Source: GCA-002282575 sp964646525
Lineage (GTDB): Bacteria; Pseudomonadota; Gammaproteobacteria; Thiomicrospirales; Thiomicrospiraceae
Direction of reading: 5' to 3'
NCBI GenBank assembly: GCA_964646525.1
Contig: CAZYER010000009.1
Coordinates: 1 to 49,934 of the forward strand
Length of the DNA: 49,934 nt
Shown: positions 41,608-49,934 of the stretch, in pieces
How positions within the stretch are numbered: the first letter of the stretch is position 1
Layout: the number at the start of each line of letters is the position of its first letter
Made by a program: the position numbers and the translations under genes
Notes under the pieces: generated by a model
The model's database searches: none
The model's input: only the letters and a program-made list of their open reading frames with translations
What the model was told of the DNA's origin: nothing

Positions 41608-42465
41608 TCAGCGTTTGCCACCGCCTCCGGCCTTACGCAAACTAGCATCTAACCAGCGCGTTGGCAATAAGCGTTTCAGCCACCAGAAAAGCTGGGTTGG
41701 AAAAGTGACGCGATAGCGCGTTTTGGGTTTGCGAGCCGTAAAGGCCTGCTCAACCACCATAGCGACAGCTTCTGCAGGAAGTGTAAAAGGCGCTACCGCA
41801 CCTTCTTTTTTCAGTCTGGCAATCATGCCTTGATATTGGGTTTGGTGGTAACTCTGTGAGGCATCGACCCATTGTTGAAAAGCGGCATAAGCATTAGCTC
41901 TAAAACGACTTTCAATGGGACCAGGTTCAACGAGCACGACATCAATATTGGTATTGTATAGTTCAAGTCTGAGCGTGTCTGCCATGCCTTCTAAGGCGAA
42001 CTTACTCATATTGTAAGCACCGCGATAGGCCATAGCAGCAAACCCCAATACGGAACTATTGAACACAATGCGCCCATGCCCCTGTTGGCGGAAATGGACC
42101 ATCAGTAAACGATTCAGTTCATGAGTACCAAACACATTGGTTTCGAACTGATAGCGCAGGGCTTCACGACTAATATCCTCTAATGCACCAGGTAAACCAA
42201 AAGCGGCATTGTGAAATACGCCAGCCAATCGGTTGTTGGTTAAGCGCAAGGTCTCAGTTACCGCTTTTTCGATGCTGGTCGAGTCCGCAAGATCACACAA
42301 AACAACATTAAACTCACCCGAAAGGCGTTCTATATCTTCTGTTCGGCGCACTGTGGCAATGACATGGAAGCCTAATGCCTGTAAATGCAATGCGGTGCGA
42401 TAGCCAATACCACTAGAGCAACCAGTGACTAAAATACTGTCGGGTGGGGCGAGTGGGCTAGACAT
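41608..42465 (-). CDS. Short-chain dehydrogenase/reductase
   Basis: A 285-residue classical SDR enzyme. The NAD(P) site is TGCSSGIG (14-21), the family NNAG appears as HNAAFG (85-90), and the catalytic Ser138, Tyr151 and Lys155 lie in NSSVLG and YNMSK. A basic, membrane-affine C-terminus (FWWLKRLLPTRWLDASLRK) is seen in the YbbO-type subgroup. Substrate unknown. It lies 26 bases downstream of proS on the same strand and converges on lnt, with 7 bases between stops. Confidence 0.9.
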   Translation of the reverse strand: MSSPLAPPDSILVTGCSSGIGYRTALHLQALGFHVIATVRRTEDIERLSGEFNVVLCDLADSTSIEKAVTETLRLTNNRLAGVFHNAAFGLPGALEDISREALRYQFETNVFGTHELNRLLMVHFRQQGHGRIVFNSSVLGFAAMAYRGAYNMSKFALEGMADTLRLELYNTNIDVVLVEPGPIESRFRANAYAAFQQWVDASQSYHQTQYQGMIARLKKEGAVAPFTLPAEAVAMVVEQAFTARKPKTRYRVTFPTQLFWWLKRLLPTRWLDASLRKAGGGGKR

Positions 42466-42491
42466 ACGGGTGTTTCGCTTTTATTTTGGGC

Positions 42492-44201
42492 TCAAGCCAA
42501 TCGAGATTTTAGTCGAGTGACTAGCTCATCTATTGGCCATTGTTCGGCAGATTCGGCACGGCGATGTTTGTATTCAATGCTACCAGCATCAAGCCCGCGT
42601 TCACCAATCACCAAACGATGAGGAATACCAATCAACTCGGCATCGGCAAACATGACACCAGGGCGTTCGTTACGGTCATCAAATAACACATCAATACCCA
42701 TAGCTTGCAGTTCTTTATATAGCTGCTCAGCCGCTTCAGCAACGCGCGGTGATTTATGTAGATTCATCGGCACAATGACCAGTGTGTAGGGAGCAATGGT
42801 ATCGGGCCAAATGATCCCTTTGTCATCATTGTTTTGCTCAATCGCGGAAGCGACAACGCGGGTCACACCAATACCATAACAACCCATTTCCATGACACTA
42901 CTTTTACCAGCTTCATTTAGTACAGTGCAATTCATCGCTTCGGAATAGGTTTTGCCAAGTTGGAAAATATGACCGACTTCAATACCACGAGCAATACGGA
43001 TTTCACCTTGACCACAAGGACTCGGATCGCCTTCGACCACATCACGTAAATCAGCTATCAGCGTTGGTTCTGCGGCATCACGACCCCAGTTAACACCAGT
43101 TAGGTGATAATCGGTTTCATTGGCTCCACAAATAAAATCGGCACAATGCGCTGCGGCATGATCGACAATCATCGGCATAGATAGTTCCATTACGCCCAAA
43201 CTACCTACTTGAGCACCAGTCAATTGTGCCACTTCCGCTTCACTGACAAAGGTCATGGGAGCTGCCACTTGTAGCAGTTTTTCAACCTTAATTTCATTCA
43301 GGCTATGGTCGCCACGCAGCACCAAAGCAACAGCAGGACTATCAGTGCCTTTTACCAGTAGGGTTTTCACACACTGGCTTGGAGATACCTTGAAGAAAGC
43401 AGCAACTTCCTCAATGGTTTTCACATTCGGTGTATGCACTTTTTGCATCGTCTGCGTTGCTGGCGCACGCGGCGTTTTCGGGGCTAAGGCTGGCGCTAAT
43501 TCGACGTTAGCGGCATAGTCACTAACTGTTGAGAAAGCGATGGCATCTTCACCCGATTCTGCCAATACATGAAACTCATGTGATGAATCACCACCAATAC
43601 TGCCTGTATCGGCTTTAACGGGACGGAAGTTTAGTCCCAAACGGGTGAAGATGTTGCAGTAGGTCGCGTGCATCAGTTCATAGGTTTTTTGTAAGCTGTC
43701 TGTATCTAAATGGAAAGAATAAGCATCTTTCATAATAAATTCACGAGAGCGCATGACACCAAAACGGGGACGAATTTCATCGCGGAATTTAGTTTGAACT
43801 TGATACAGGTTAATGGGCAGTTGCTTGTAAGACTTGACCTCACGACGCACCAGATCAGTAATCACTTCTTCATGTGTGGGGCCTAAGACAAAATCGCGAT
43901 CATGACGGTCTTTAAAGCGCAGTAGTTCTTTGCCGTACTTTTCAAAACGCCCAGTCTCTTGCCATAGCTCTGACGGCTGTACCACTGGCATGGTCACCTC
44001 TAACGCCCCTGATTTGTTCATTTCTTCACGAATGATACGCTCGACTTTACGCAGCACACGCAAGCCTAATGGCAACCAAGTATAAAGGCCATTCGCGAGT
44101 GGGCGAATCATACCAGCACGAATCATAAGTTGATGGCTAACAACGGCTGCATCGGATGGGGTATCACGTAAGGTGGCAAGAAGGGTTTGACTGCTACGCA
44201 T
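42492..44201 (-). CDS. proS: Prolyl-tRNA synthetase (bacterial type, with editing domain)
   Basis: ProS charges tRNA-Pro. The 569 residues (E. coli 572) show class II motif 2 (FRDEIRPRFGVMRSREFIMKDAYSFH in parts), an inserted YbaK-like editing domain (about 225-405) that clears Ala-tRNA-Pro, motif 3 (GCYGIGVTRVVASAIEQ in part) and the C-terminal anticodon-binding domain (VLFDDRNERPGVMFADAELIGIP in part). It is divergent to dgt with 65 bases between starts. Confidence 0.98.
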   Translation of the reverse strand: MRSSQTLLATLRDTPSDAAVVSHQLMIRAGMIRPLANGLYTWLPLGLRVLRKVERIIREEMNKSGALEVTMPVVQPSELWQETGRFEKYGKELLRFKDRHDRDFVLGPTHEEVITDLVRREVKSYKQLPINLYQVQTKFRDEIRPRFGVMRSREFIMKDAYSFHLDTDSLQKTYELMHATYCNIFTRLGLNFRPVKADTGSIGGDSSHEFHVLAESGEDAIAFSTVSDYAANVELAPALAPKTPRAPATQTMQKVHTPNVKTIEEVAAFFKVSPSQCVKTLLVKGTDSPAVALVLRGDHSLNEIKVEKLLQVAAPMTFVSEAEVAQLTGAQVGSLGVMELSMPMIVDHAAAHCADFICGANETDYHLTGVNWGRDAAEPTLIADLRDVVEGDPSPCGQGEIRIARGIEVGHIFQLGKTYSEAMNCTVLNEAGKSSVMEMGCYGIGVTRVVASAIEQNNDDKGIIWPDTIAPYTLVIVPMNLHKSPRVAEAAEQLYKELQAMGIDVLFDDRNERPGVMFADAELIGIPHRLVIGERGLDAGSIEYKHRRAESAEQWPIDELVTRLKSRLA

Positions 44202-44266
44202 AAAAAGAATAACCTAACTTTCTAGTAAAAATTGAATGTTGTAATTTTATCATAGCGAGATACTTA

Positions 44267-45625
44267 ATGCCCCAAAATCCACAACAGGACTTACCGATTT
44301 GGACAGAACGTCGCAGCTGGGGCGCGCCTCGTGCCATCAATCCTCAAAAAAGAGACGGTTTTGCTCAAGATCGCTCTCGCATTATTCACTCAGCTTCTTT
44401 TCGTCGTTTACAAGCGAAAACACAAGTGTTGGGGTTGCACGAAAGTGACTTTTATCGCACTCGATTAACCCATTCGCTAGAAGTTGCGCAGATTGGATCG
44501 GGTATTGTCGAGTTTTTACAACGCAATAGTCCATGTATGGATGGGGTTGCTTGGTTGCCGAGTGCTTATTTAATAGAAGCCGTTTGTATGGCGCATGATA
44601 TTGGTCATCCCCCCTTTGGTCATGGAGGAGAAGTCGCGCTCAACTTTATGATGCGTAATCACGGTGGGTTTGAAGGTAATGGTCAAACATTGCGTATTTT
44701 GGCTCGATTGGGTGAGCATAGTGAAAGACATGGACAGGATTTAACGCGTCGTACCTTGTTGGGCGTACTGAAGTATCCTGTTATCTATCAAAATGTGGTG
44801 CGCACAGATGCGGCTTATCAGCAAGCCTGTAGGCATCAGGATTACGATTTTAAGACCTTGGATATGCGACCTTGGCTGCCACCAAAATCCATTTTTCAGG
44901 AAGAGTTGGATGTACGCAATTGGGTGTTATCGCCTTTTTCTCAGCACGACCAACAAGCGTTTGTTGCTTTTGAAGCACGTACGGAACAACATGCCAAGCC
45001 CATTTATCACGCTTTAGATACCTCTATCATGGATATTGCCGACGACATCGCTTACGGCGTACACGATTTAGAAGATGCCATCGCCATGGGGTTGATTCAT
45101 CGTGCGTTATGGCAAGCAGAGGTGATGAGTCAGCCTATCTTTGCCCAATCGACTTTGTTTGACGCTCAACAAATTACGCAATGGTTGTTTGAGGGTAACT
45201 CTCGTTCACTAAAGCGAGGGATTAGCCATTTAGTGGGTGCGTTTATTCATGGTGTTGAATTACATCAACAACAGCGCTTTGAGCATCCACTGTTAGACTA
45301 TCAAGCTGAGTTAACCCAACCCGCAGCTCAAGCTTTGACTATATTAAAACAGTTTGTTTGGGATCATGTGATTAGCATCCCTGAAGTTAAATCTTTTGAA
45401 TACAAGGGACAGGTAACGGTGATGGAGCTTTTCAGGGTACTTTGGTCAAATCCAGAAAGATTGTTACCTCGTTCACGTTTGACCAAGTTAGATGCTGCTA
45501 CATCGGAGCAAGAACGAATGCGTTTATTATGTGATTATGTTGCCGGCATGACAGATGATTATGCTACACGTGTTTATGCTAAGCTGTTTAGCCCTTATTA
45601 CGGTTCTATTTTTGATCGTTTATGA
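44267..45625 (+). CDS. dgt: dGTP triphosphohydrolase (HD domain)
   Basis: This HD-family enzyme cleaves dNTPs, typically dGTP, into nucleoside and triphosphate. The 452 residues contain RRLQAKTQV, the metal ligands His69 (THSLEVAQIG), His110-Asp111 (MAHDIGHPPFGHGGE) and a distal Asp in IADDIAYGVHDLEDA. All HD residues are present. It is nearer to the 440-residue dGTPase-like type found in pseudomonads than to E. coli Dgt (505). Confidence 0.92.
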   Translation: MPQNPQQDLPIWTERRSWGAPRAINPQKRDGFAQDRSRIIHSASFRRLQAKTQVLGLHESDFYRTRLTHSLEVAQIGSGIVEFLQRNSPCMDGVAWLPSAYLIEAVCMAHDIGHPPFGHGGEVALNFMMRNHGGFEGNGQTLRILARLGEHSERHGQDLTRRTLLGVLKYPVIYQNVVRTDAAYQQACRHQDYDFKTLDMRPWLPPKSIFQEELDVRNWVLSPFSQHDQQAFVAFEARTEQHAKPIYHALDTSIMDIADDIAYGVHDLEDAIAMGLIHRALWQAEVMSQPIFAQSTLFDAQQITQWLFEGNSRSLKRGISHLVGAFIHGVELHQQQRFEHPLLDYQAELTQPAAQALTILKQFVWDHVISIPEVKSFEYKGQVTVMELFRVLWSNPERLLPRSRLTKLDAATSEQERMRLLCDYVAGMTDDYATRVYAKLFSPYYGSIFDRL

Positions 45626-45680
45626 TGAAATTTTTGCAACACAATACGCTAGAGCGATGCTTTATGATAGCGTTTGTGAT

Positions 45681-45686
45681 TATAAT
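45681..45686 (+). promoter_or_regulatory. Candidate -10 of the cheV promoter
   Basis: TATAAT (45681-45686) is 56 bases before cheV. The best -35 at 17 bases (TGCTTT) is poor. I saw no sigma-28 pattern, although chemotaxis genes often use it. Confidence 0.35.
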
Positions 45687-45742
45687 GATGCATAGCTCGT
45701 TAAAACGATCAACACAAGCCACATTCGTCATAAGGATTACCC

Positions 45743-46696
45743 ATGGATCTGAACTCAATCAATAAGACTGCCAATCTGGTACACAATAATCAAATGAGCT
45801 TGATGATCTTCCAAATGCGTCAAGAGTTTGGGGATAAAGCGCCAACTTTTTATGGTGTTAATGTATTTAAAGTACGGGAGGTGATTGAAGGTCGACGTTT
45901 CCCCGTTGCGCAAACCCCTAATTCTCATCCGTTGATTGAAGGTATGATTCAGTTGCGTGGTAACTTCATTCCGGTCATTGACATGCCAACGTGGCTAGGT
46001 TGTCCGATGAGCGAAGTAGAGAAAGAAAAGTCGGTCATTATTGTTTCCGACTTCTCTAACAACATTGTTGGATTCCGTGTTGCCCATATTCATGGTGTTG
46101 AAGAAAAAGAGTGGAACGAGCTACAAGCTGCAGAAAATGTGAACTCTATGGGTACAACCAACCGAGTAGTTAACCAAACTAAGGTTAAACACAATGGTCA
46201 AGATGAGTTGTGTTACATCCTGGATGTCGAAAGTTTGCTGGTTGAATGTATGCCTGATATGGCAGAAAAACTACGTCCGACCTTAACGGCGCAAAGCTGG
46301 AAAACCTTTTATGAAGGTAAGTTACTGCTGGCGGCGGATGACTCTAAAGCCATTCGGGGTTATTTATCGACGGTATTTGAACAGTTGGGTATTCCGCATA
46401 AAATTTTCGATGATGGTAAACAGCTTATTGACTACATGCAGGGCCTGCCGGATGGCAAGGGTATTTCTGCTATTGTAACTGACCTAGAAATGCCAGAAGC
46501 ATCAGGTCATACGGTTATTAAGTTTATCCGTAGTGATAATCGCTTTAATCGCTTGCCTGTTTCGGTGCATAGCTCAATGACCTCTGAGAATAATGCACGT
46601 GATGCTAAGAAGTTGGGTGCAGATTTCTTTATTGGTAAGATTGATACACAGGTTGTTACAGATAAGCTAGAAGCGATGACCAAGATAGTGCATTGA
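45743..46696 (+). CDS. cheV: Chemotaxis coupling protein CheV (CheW-REC)
   Basis: CheV couples receptors to CheA like CheW and adds a phosphorylatable receiver for adaptation. The 317 residues have a CheW domain (about 15-170; VFKVREVIEG, MIQLRGNFIPVIDM) and a receiver domain (about 193-315) with the acidic pair Asp199-Asp200, phospho-acceptor Asp247 in TDLEMPEASG, Ser278 in the Thr/Ser place and Lys299, so it can probably be phosphorylated. It is an orphan here, away from other chemotaxis genes. A strong terminator follows. Confidence 0.93.
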   Translation: MDLNSINKTANLVHNNQMSLMIFQMRQEFGDKAPTFYGVNVFKVREVIEGRRFPVAQTPNSHPLIEGMIQLRGNFIPVIDMPTWLGCPMSEVEKEKSVIIVSDFSNNIVGFRVAHIHGVEEKEWNELQAAENVNSMGTTNRVVNQTKVKHNGQDELCYILDVESLLVECMPDMAEKLRPTLTAQSWKTFYEGKLLLAADDSKAIRGYLSTVFEQLGIPHKIFDDGKQLIDYMQGLPDGKGISAIVTDLEMPEASGHTVIKFIRSDNRFNRLPVSVHSSMTSENNARDAKKLGADFFIGKIDTQVVTDKLEAMTKIVH

Positions 46697-46712
46697 TGCA
46701 TTGAGTTTTACT

Positions 46713-46742
46713 AAAAAAGCCGCTGATATTAGCGGCTTTTTT
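46713..46742. terminator. Bidirectional terminator between cheV and queG
   Basis: AAAAAAGCCGCT (46713-46724) pairs with AGCGGCTTTTTT (46731-46742) around 6 bases. A-runs and T-runs flank the stem, so it can serve both convergent genes. Confidence 0.92.
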
Positions 46743-46752
46743 ATCGTCTACT

Positions 46753-47889
46753 TCATAAGTAAGATTTGGTTACCCATACTGGAATTTGGTTTAGTGATTG
46801 TGTATTAGCACTTTTTGCTTGCTGTTGTAGCGCCCAGTTAATGTGCTCTGCAACCAAGGGCGTGGCAATTGACAAAGCCTGTCTTAGTGCTTGCTCAGTT
46901 TCTCTAGTATATGGCGAATTACCTAAGGCAATTGCTAAGTTGCGTCGCCATTGCTGATAACCGATACGTCGAATCGGACTACCTTCAAAGCGTTGTAAAA
47001 AGTTAGCTTCTGTCCAACGCCATAATTCCAATAGGCTAATGTGATTTAACTGATGACGTGTATTAAAGTCAGAGACTTTGCTGAGCTGCGAAAATTTATT
47101 CCATGGACAGGTTAATTGGCAGTCATCGCAACCATAAATGCGATTGCCCATTAAGGGTCTAAGTGACTCATCAATAATGCCATCGTATTCAATGGTTAAG
47201 TAGCTAATACACCTTCGTGCATCAACAGTAAATGGAGCGACAATCGCTTGGGTTGGGCAGACATCGATACAACTGGTGCAAGGGCCGCAACCACAATGTT
47301 CAGTGGGTTTATCGGAAGGAAGGGGAAGATTACACAGTAGCTCTCCTAAAAAGAAGGTCGAACCTGCACAGTGATGAATGAGTAGCGTGTGTTTACCAAT
47401 AAAGCCTAAACCAGCTTGTTGTGCAAGGGCGTGTTCCATAATTGGAGCACTATCAGCAAAAGGTCGCCACTGGAATGGGCCGATTTCTTGTTCGATATGT
47501 AGCGCCAGTTTTTTCAGTTGTGCTCGTAGGATTTTATGATAGTCACGTCCAAGCGCATAGCGCGAGATATAAGCCTGTTGTGCATTATTAATTACATGAA
47601 GCGAGGTGTGTTTGGCTTCCGTCCAATAATTCAGTCGAGCGCTAATAACGGATAGGCAGCCTTCTTGCAAGACACTGGGATTGAGCCGTTGCTGCTGATG
47701 CTGTGTCATAAAATGCATTTCACCGTGATAGCCATTTGCTAACCAATCGTTGAGTGCTTGTTGATGCGATTGTGGAATAAGGGGGCGAGTAATGCCAATG
47801 CTTAAGTGAAGTTCTTCACCCCAGCGACGAATTTTCTGTGCTAAGTCGGTATAATCGACATCGGTTAAATTTTTCGGTTGATTAGTCAT
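46753..47889 (-). CDS. queG: Epoxyqueuosine reductase QueG
   Basis: QueG performs the last step of queuosine synthesis in tRNA, using cobalamin and two [4Fe-4S] clusters. The 378 residues show the ferredoxin-like ligands CGCGPCTSCIDVCP (199-212) and CDDCQLTCPWN (254-264), with the DUF1730 domain before them and HEAT-like repeats after. The start codon at 47889 shares bases with the divergent tsaE start; an in-frame stop lies just upstream, so it cannot start earlier. Confidence 0.95.
   Translation of the reverse strand: MTNQPKNLTDVDYTDLAQKIRRWGEELHLSIGITRPLIPQSHQQALNDWLANGYHGEMHFMTQHQQQRLNPSVLQEGCLSVISARLNYWTEAKHTSLHVINNAQQAYISRYALGRDYHKILRAQLKKLALHIEQEIGPFQWRPFADSAPIMEHALAQQAGLGFIGKHTLLIHHCAGSTFFLGELLCNLPLPSDKPTEHCGCGPCTSCIDVCPTQAIVAPFTVDARRCISYLTIEYDGIIDESLRPLMGNRIYGCDDCQLTCPWNKFSQLSKVSDFNTRHQLNHISLLELWRWTEANFLQRFEGSPIRRIGYQQWRRNLAIALGNSPYTRETEQALRQALSIATPLVAEHINWALQQQAKSANTQSLNQIPVWVTKSYL
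47850..47855 (+). promoter_or_regulatory. Candidate -10 of the tsaE promoter, inside queG
   Basis: TATAAT (47850-47855) on the plus strand lies 33 bases before tsaE, inside the first codons of queG. No good -35 was found. Confidence 0.35.
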
Positions 47890-48370
47890 GCATTGTCATC
47901 AGTGGGTTTCAACATCGGTTACACAAACACAAGCGCTTGCCGCCAAAATGGCGCAGCAGGTTGCTGCTTTGGTTCATGATAAGGGTTTTTTCATCACATT
48001 GGAAGGCGACCTAGGTGCTGGAAAAACCGCTTTTAGTCAGGGGTTTATCCAGTCCCTCATACCGAATGTACGCGTGAAAAGTCCAACCTTTTCGTTAATT
48101 GAGTCTTATCAAACCGAGCGTTTTAGTTTACATCATTTAGATTTATATCGTCTGCAAGATCCAGAGGAGTTAGAGTATCTGGGATTGAGAGATTTATTCT
48201 GGCATAGCATTTGCTTAATTGAGTGGGCCAGTCGTGGTGAGGGATGGTTACCTGCCGCTGATTGTGCCATTCAGATAGTTTCACTTTCGGGAGATGATCG
48301 GCAAATTACGCTGAACGCTCACAGTGAGCTAGGACATCTATTGCTAGCGAGTATGCTTGAATCGTCTTAG
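47888..48370 (+). CDS. tsaE: tRNA threonylcarbamoyladenosine biosynthesis ATPase TsaE
   Basis: TsaE works with TsaB and TsaD to make t6A37 in tRNAs reading ANN codons. The 160 residues have Walker A GDLGAGKT (40-47), SPTFSLIESYQ, HHLDLYRLQDPEELEYLG and LIEWASRGEGWLP, all family hallmarks. The ATG at 47888 shares its first two bases with the queG start; a stop lies 3 codons upstream, and no good ribosome binding site is seen. amiC follows after 21 bases. Confidence 0.95.
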   Translation: MHCHQWVSTSVTQTQALAAKMAQQVAALVHDKGFFITLEGDLGAGKTAFSQGFIQSLIPNVRVKSPTFSLIESYQTERFSLHHLDLYRLQDPEELEYLGLRDLFWHSICLIEWASRGEGWLPAADCAIQIVSLSGDDRQITLNAHSELGHLLLASMLESS

Positions 48371-48391
48371 TTAATAAGACAAGGGGGTGAT

Positions 48392-49843
48392 ATGAAATCA
48401 CGGTTATTGAGTGCTGTAGCGGCTTTGTCGCTTAGTTTACTCGGGCAAAGCGTGCTTGCTGCAGAGCTTTTGTCGATTCGCGCAGGTGAAGATGCGCGTT
48501 TAACACGCCTAGTACTGATCAGTGATACCCCTGAAGCATGGAAAGTGCAACTCAATCAACAGCAACTCATTATTCAATCCAATAAACTTCAGACACGTTT
48601 AGACAAGGTTATTGCCTTACCGATGACCAGTGCATTGGATCAGGTTAGCGTAAAAAAAACGAAACAACAACTGACGCTTGAAAGTACCCTGACTCGTCCT
48701 ATGAAGCTGGTAAATAGTTACATTATGCCGCATAAAAAAGGAGAATCGGCGCGTTTTGTCATTGAGTTGGCAAATAGTGTCGATACTGCTAAAGCCCAAC
48801 ACAAGGCACAGCAAGTAGTTCAATCTGTTAGTGCAGAGATTCAGGCTCAAAAAGCCAAGGTGAACAAATCATCAACGGCGCAGCTGGCAACGATGCAACC
48901 GCTGGACTTAAAAACCATTGGCATCGCTCCATTAAGCGTTAAACCGTTTAAAGGGACTAGGGAGCTAGTGGTAGCGATTGATCCAGGGCATGGAGGTAAA
49001 GATGTAGGAGCGGTCAGTCCTTCAGGCGTTATGGAAAAAGATTTAACCTTAGCGGTTGCCAAAGAGCTCAAGCGTCAGATTGATGCTCAGCCAGGTATGA
49101 GAGCTGTACTAACACGCGATGGCGATTATTTTGTTTCACTCACTAAGCGTCCACAAATCGCGAGAGAGCTGAATGCAGATGTGTTTTTGTCTTTGCATGC
49201 CGACTCCTATAAAGATAGGAATATCAGTGGTGCTTCTTTTTATGTGACTTCTAACAAGGGAGCCTCTTCTCACTTAGCCAAATTTGTTGCAGCTCATTCG
49301 AATACCTCTGATCATCATTTAATCGATGGAGTTGAATTGTGGAGTCGTCAACAAGCCAGTAGTATTGGTCAGGTAGCTATGCATAGCTCAATTGATGATA
49401 GTCGGAAGTTAGGCCAGCACCTAAAGCAGGGATTTAAACAAGCTGGTATCCGATTGCAACATTCACAAGTACAATCGGCTAACTTCATGGTACTTAAAAA
49501 TATTGATATGCCGTCGGTGCTGGTTGAGATGGGATTTATTTCCAATCCTGAGCAAGACAAATTATTGCAGCATGGAGCCTATCAAGCGCGTCTTGCCAGC
49601 TCATTGGTCAATGGCTTGGTAAAGTTTGTCGAGGTGCAACCAGAGCCAGGAGTGGTTTATGCCAATGTTCGTGTCAATAAAGGAGACAATTTGGCTAAAA
49701 TTGCACAACGTCATGGAACGAGTGTTGATTATTTGGCTAAAGTCAACAGTTTAACTGAAAAAAACACCTTAAAAATCGGTCAAGTACTCAAAGTTCCCGT
49801 TAACATGACGCAACGCGTGGCGATGATTAAAGGGCACCTCTAA
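48392..49843 (+). CDS. amiC: N-acetylmuramoyl-L-alanine amidase (AmiC/AmiB type) with AMIN and LysM domains
   Basis: This periplasmic enzyme cleaves the stem peptide from MurNAc during daughter-cell separation. The 483 residues have a signal peptide (cleaved near VLAA, residue 24), an AMIN septal-targeting domain (about 26-130), an Ala/Gln/Lys linker, an Amidase_3 domain (about 192-410) with zinc ligands His200 and Glu215 and His269 plus the catalytic Glu in VLVEMGFISNPEQD, and a C-terminal LysM murein-binding repeat (about 428-472). The LysM domain separates it from E. coli AmiB/C, and resembles the Pseudomonas AmiB layout. AAGGGGGTG precedes the start. Confidence 0.95.
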   Translation: MKSRLLSAVAALSLSLLGQSVLAAELLSIRAGEDARLTRLVLISDTPEAWKVQLNQQQLIIQSNKLQTRLDKVIALPMTSALDQVSVKKTKQQLTLESTLTRPMKLVNSYIMPHKKGESARFVIELANSVDTAKAQHKAQQVVQSVSAEIQAQKAKVNKSSTAQLATMQPLDLKTIGIAPLSVKPFKGTRELVVAIDPGHGGKDVGAVSPSGVMEKDLTLAVAKELKRQIDAQPGMRAVLTRDGDYFVSLTKRPQIARELNADVFLSLHADSYKDRNISGASFYVTSNKGASSHLAKFVAAHSNTSDHHLIDGVELWSRQQASSIGQVAMHSSIDDSRKLGQHLKQGFKQAGIRLQHSQVQSANFMVLKNIDMPSVLVEMGFISNPEQDKLLQHGAYQARLASSLVNGLVKFVEVQPEPGVVYANVRVNKGDNLAKIAQRHGTSVDYLAKVNSLTEKNTLKIGQVLKVPVNMTQRVAMIKGHL

Positions 49844-49913
49844 TTACCCGAAATTTTGCGCAGTTTCTGTATAAACCTAAATCCGTGTTCTTTAAATAAC
49901 ATAGCGTCAGCTT

Positions 49914-49934
49914 AAGGCATTTGATGCCTTTTTT
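49914..49934 (+). terminator. Terminator after the amidase gene (reaches window end)
   Basis: AAGGCAT (49914-49920) pairs with ATGCCTT (49924-49930) around TTG, followed by T to the end of the window. Confidence 0.8.

Noticed and set aside
1..49934. tRNA, rRNA, CRISPR arrays, insertion sequences, phage genes
   Set aside because: Intergenic regions were read for tRNA T-loop motifs, regular direct repeats and transposase-like frames, and none were found by eye.

Overview
The window reads as ordinary chromosome of a non-enteric gammaproteobacterium of moderate GC content. The outer-membrane genes (lptCAB, kdsC, mlaFEDCB, lnt) mark a Gram-negative cell. The gene orders grpE-dnaK-dnaJ-(lipoprotein)-dapB-carA-carB-greA, ibaG-murA-hisG-hisD-hisC with petABC and sspAB following, and miaB-phoH-ybeY-corC-lnt resemble those of Pseudomonas and related lineages. 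A cytochrome bc1 complex, a short-form HisG (the type that needs HisZ) and a CheV-type chemotaxis protein fit an aerobic, probably motile bacterium. I cannot name the genus. I see no tRNA, rRNA, CRISPR array, transposase, phage or integron gene.

Layout. 1-4134 (minus strand): the 5' part of a periplasmic cyclophilin, then a three-gene surface-glycan or lipid module (GT9 transferase, LPG-synthase-type membrane protein, PMT-type transferase). 4295-8140: heat-shock block grpE, dnaK, dnaJ with two sigma-32-like promoters and a terminator. 8245-14340: a small lipoprotein, dapB, a leader region with a possible attenuator, carA, carB. 14361-16763: greA, a glycerate-kinase-like gene and a DUF455 gene, tightly overlapped. 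16920-20198 (minus): a small orphan, hpf, lptB, lptA, lptC, kdsC. 20365-30926: a long compact plus-strand run with mlaFEDCB, a YadGH-like ABC exporter, ibaG, murA, hisG, hisD, hisC and a Nif3-family gene. 31038-36235: petABC, sspA, sspB, radA. 36291-41600: miaB, phoH, ybeY, corC, lnt. 41608-44201 (minus): an SDR gene and proS. 44267-49934: dgt, cheV, queG (minus), tsaE, an AmiC-type amidase and a terminator.

Functions cluster on envelope building and repair (Lpt and Mla lipid transport, KDO, murein precursor, murein amidase, lipoprotein acylation), protein quality control (DnaK system, SspB adaptor, HPF), and core biosynthesis (lysine/DAP, carbamoyl phosphate, histidine).

The genes are largely conventional; the less expected signals are non-coding. 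The main one is a family of three similar intergenic elements of about 110-120 nt. Each sits a few bases after the stop codon of a plus-strand gene (dapB, the DUF455 gene, sspA) and has two hairpins, the second closed by GGAAGGG/CCCTTCCCCC arms. Others are a leader peptide plus terminator ahead of carA, a strong terminator-like hairpin inside the start of the glycerate-kinase gene, an inverted repeat around the dnaK heat-shock promoter, and queG and tsaE start codons sharing one CATG.
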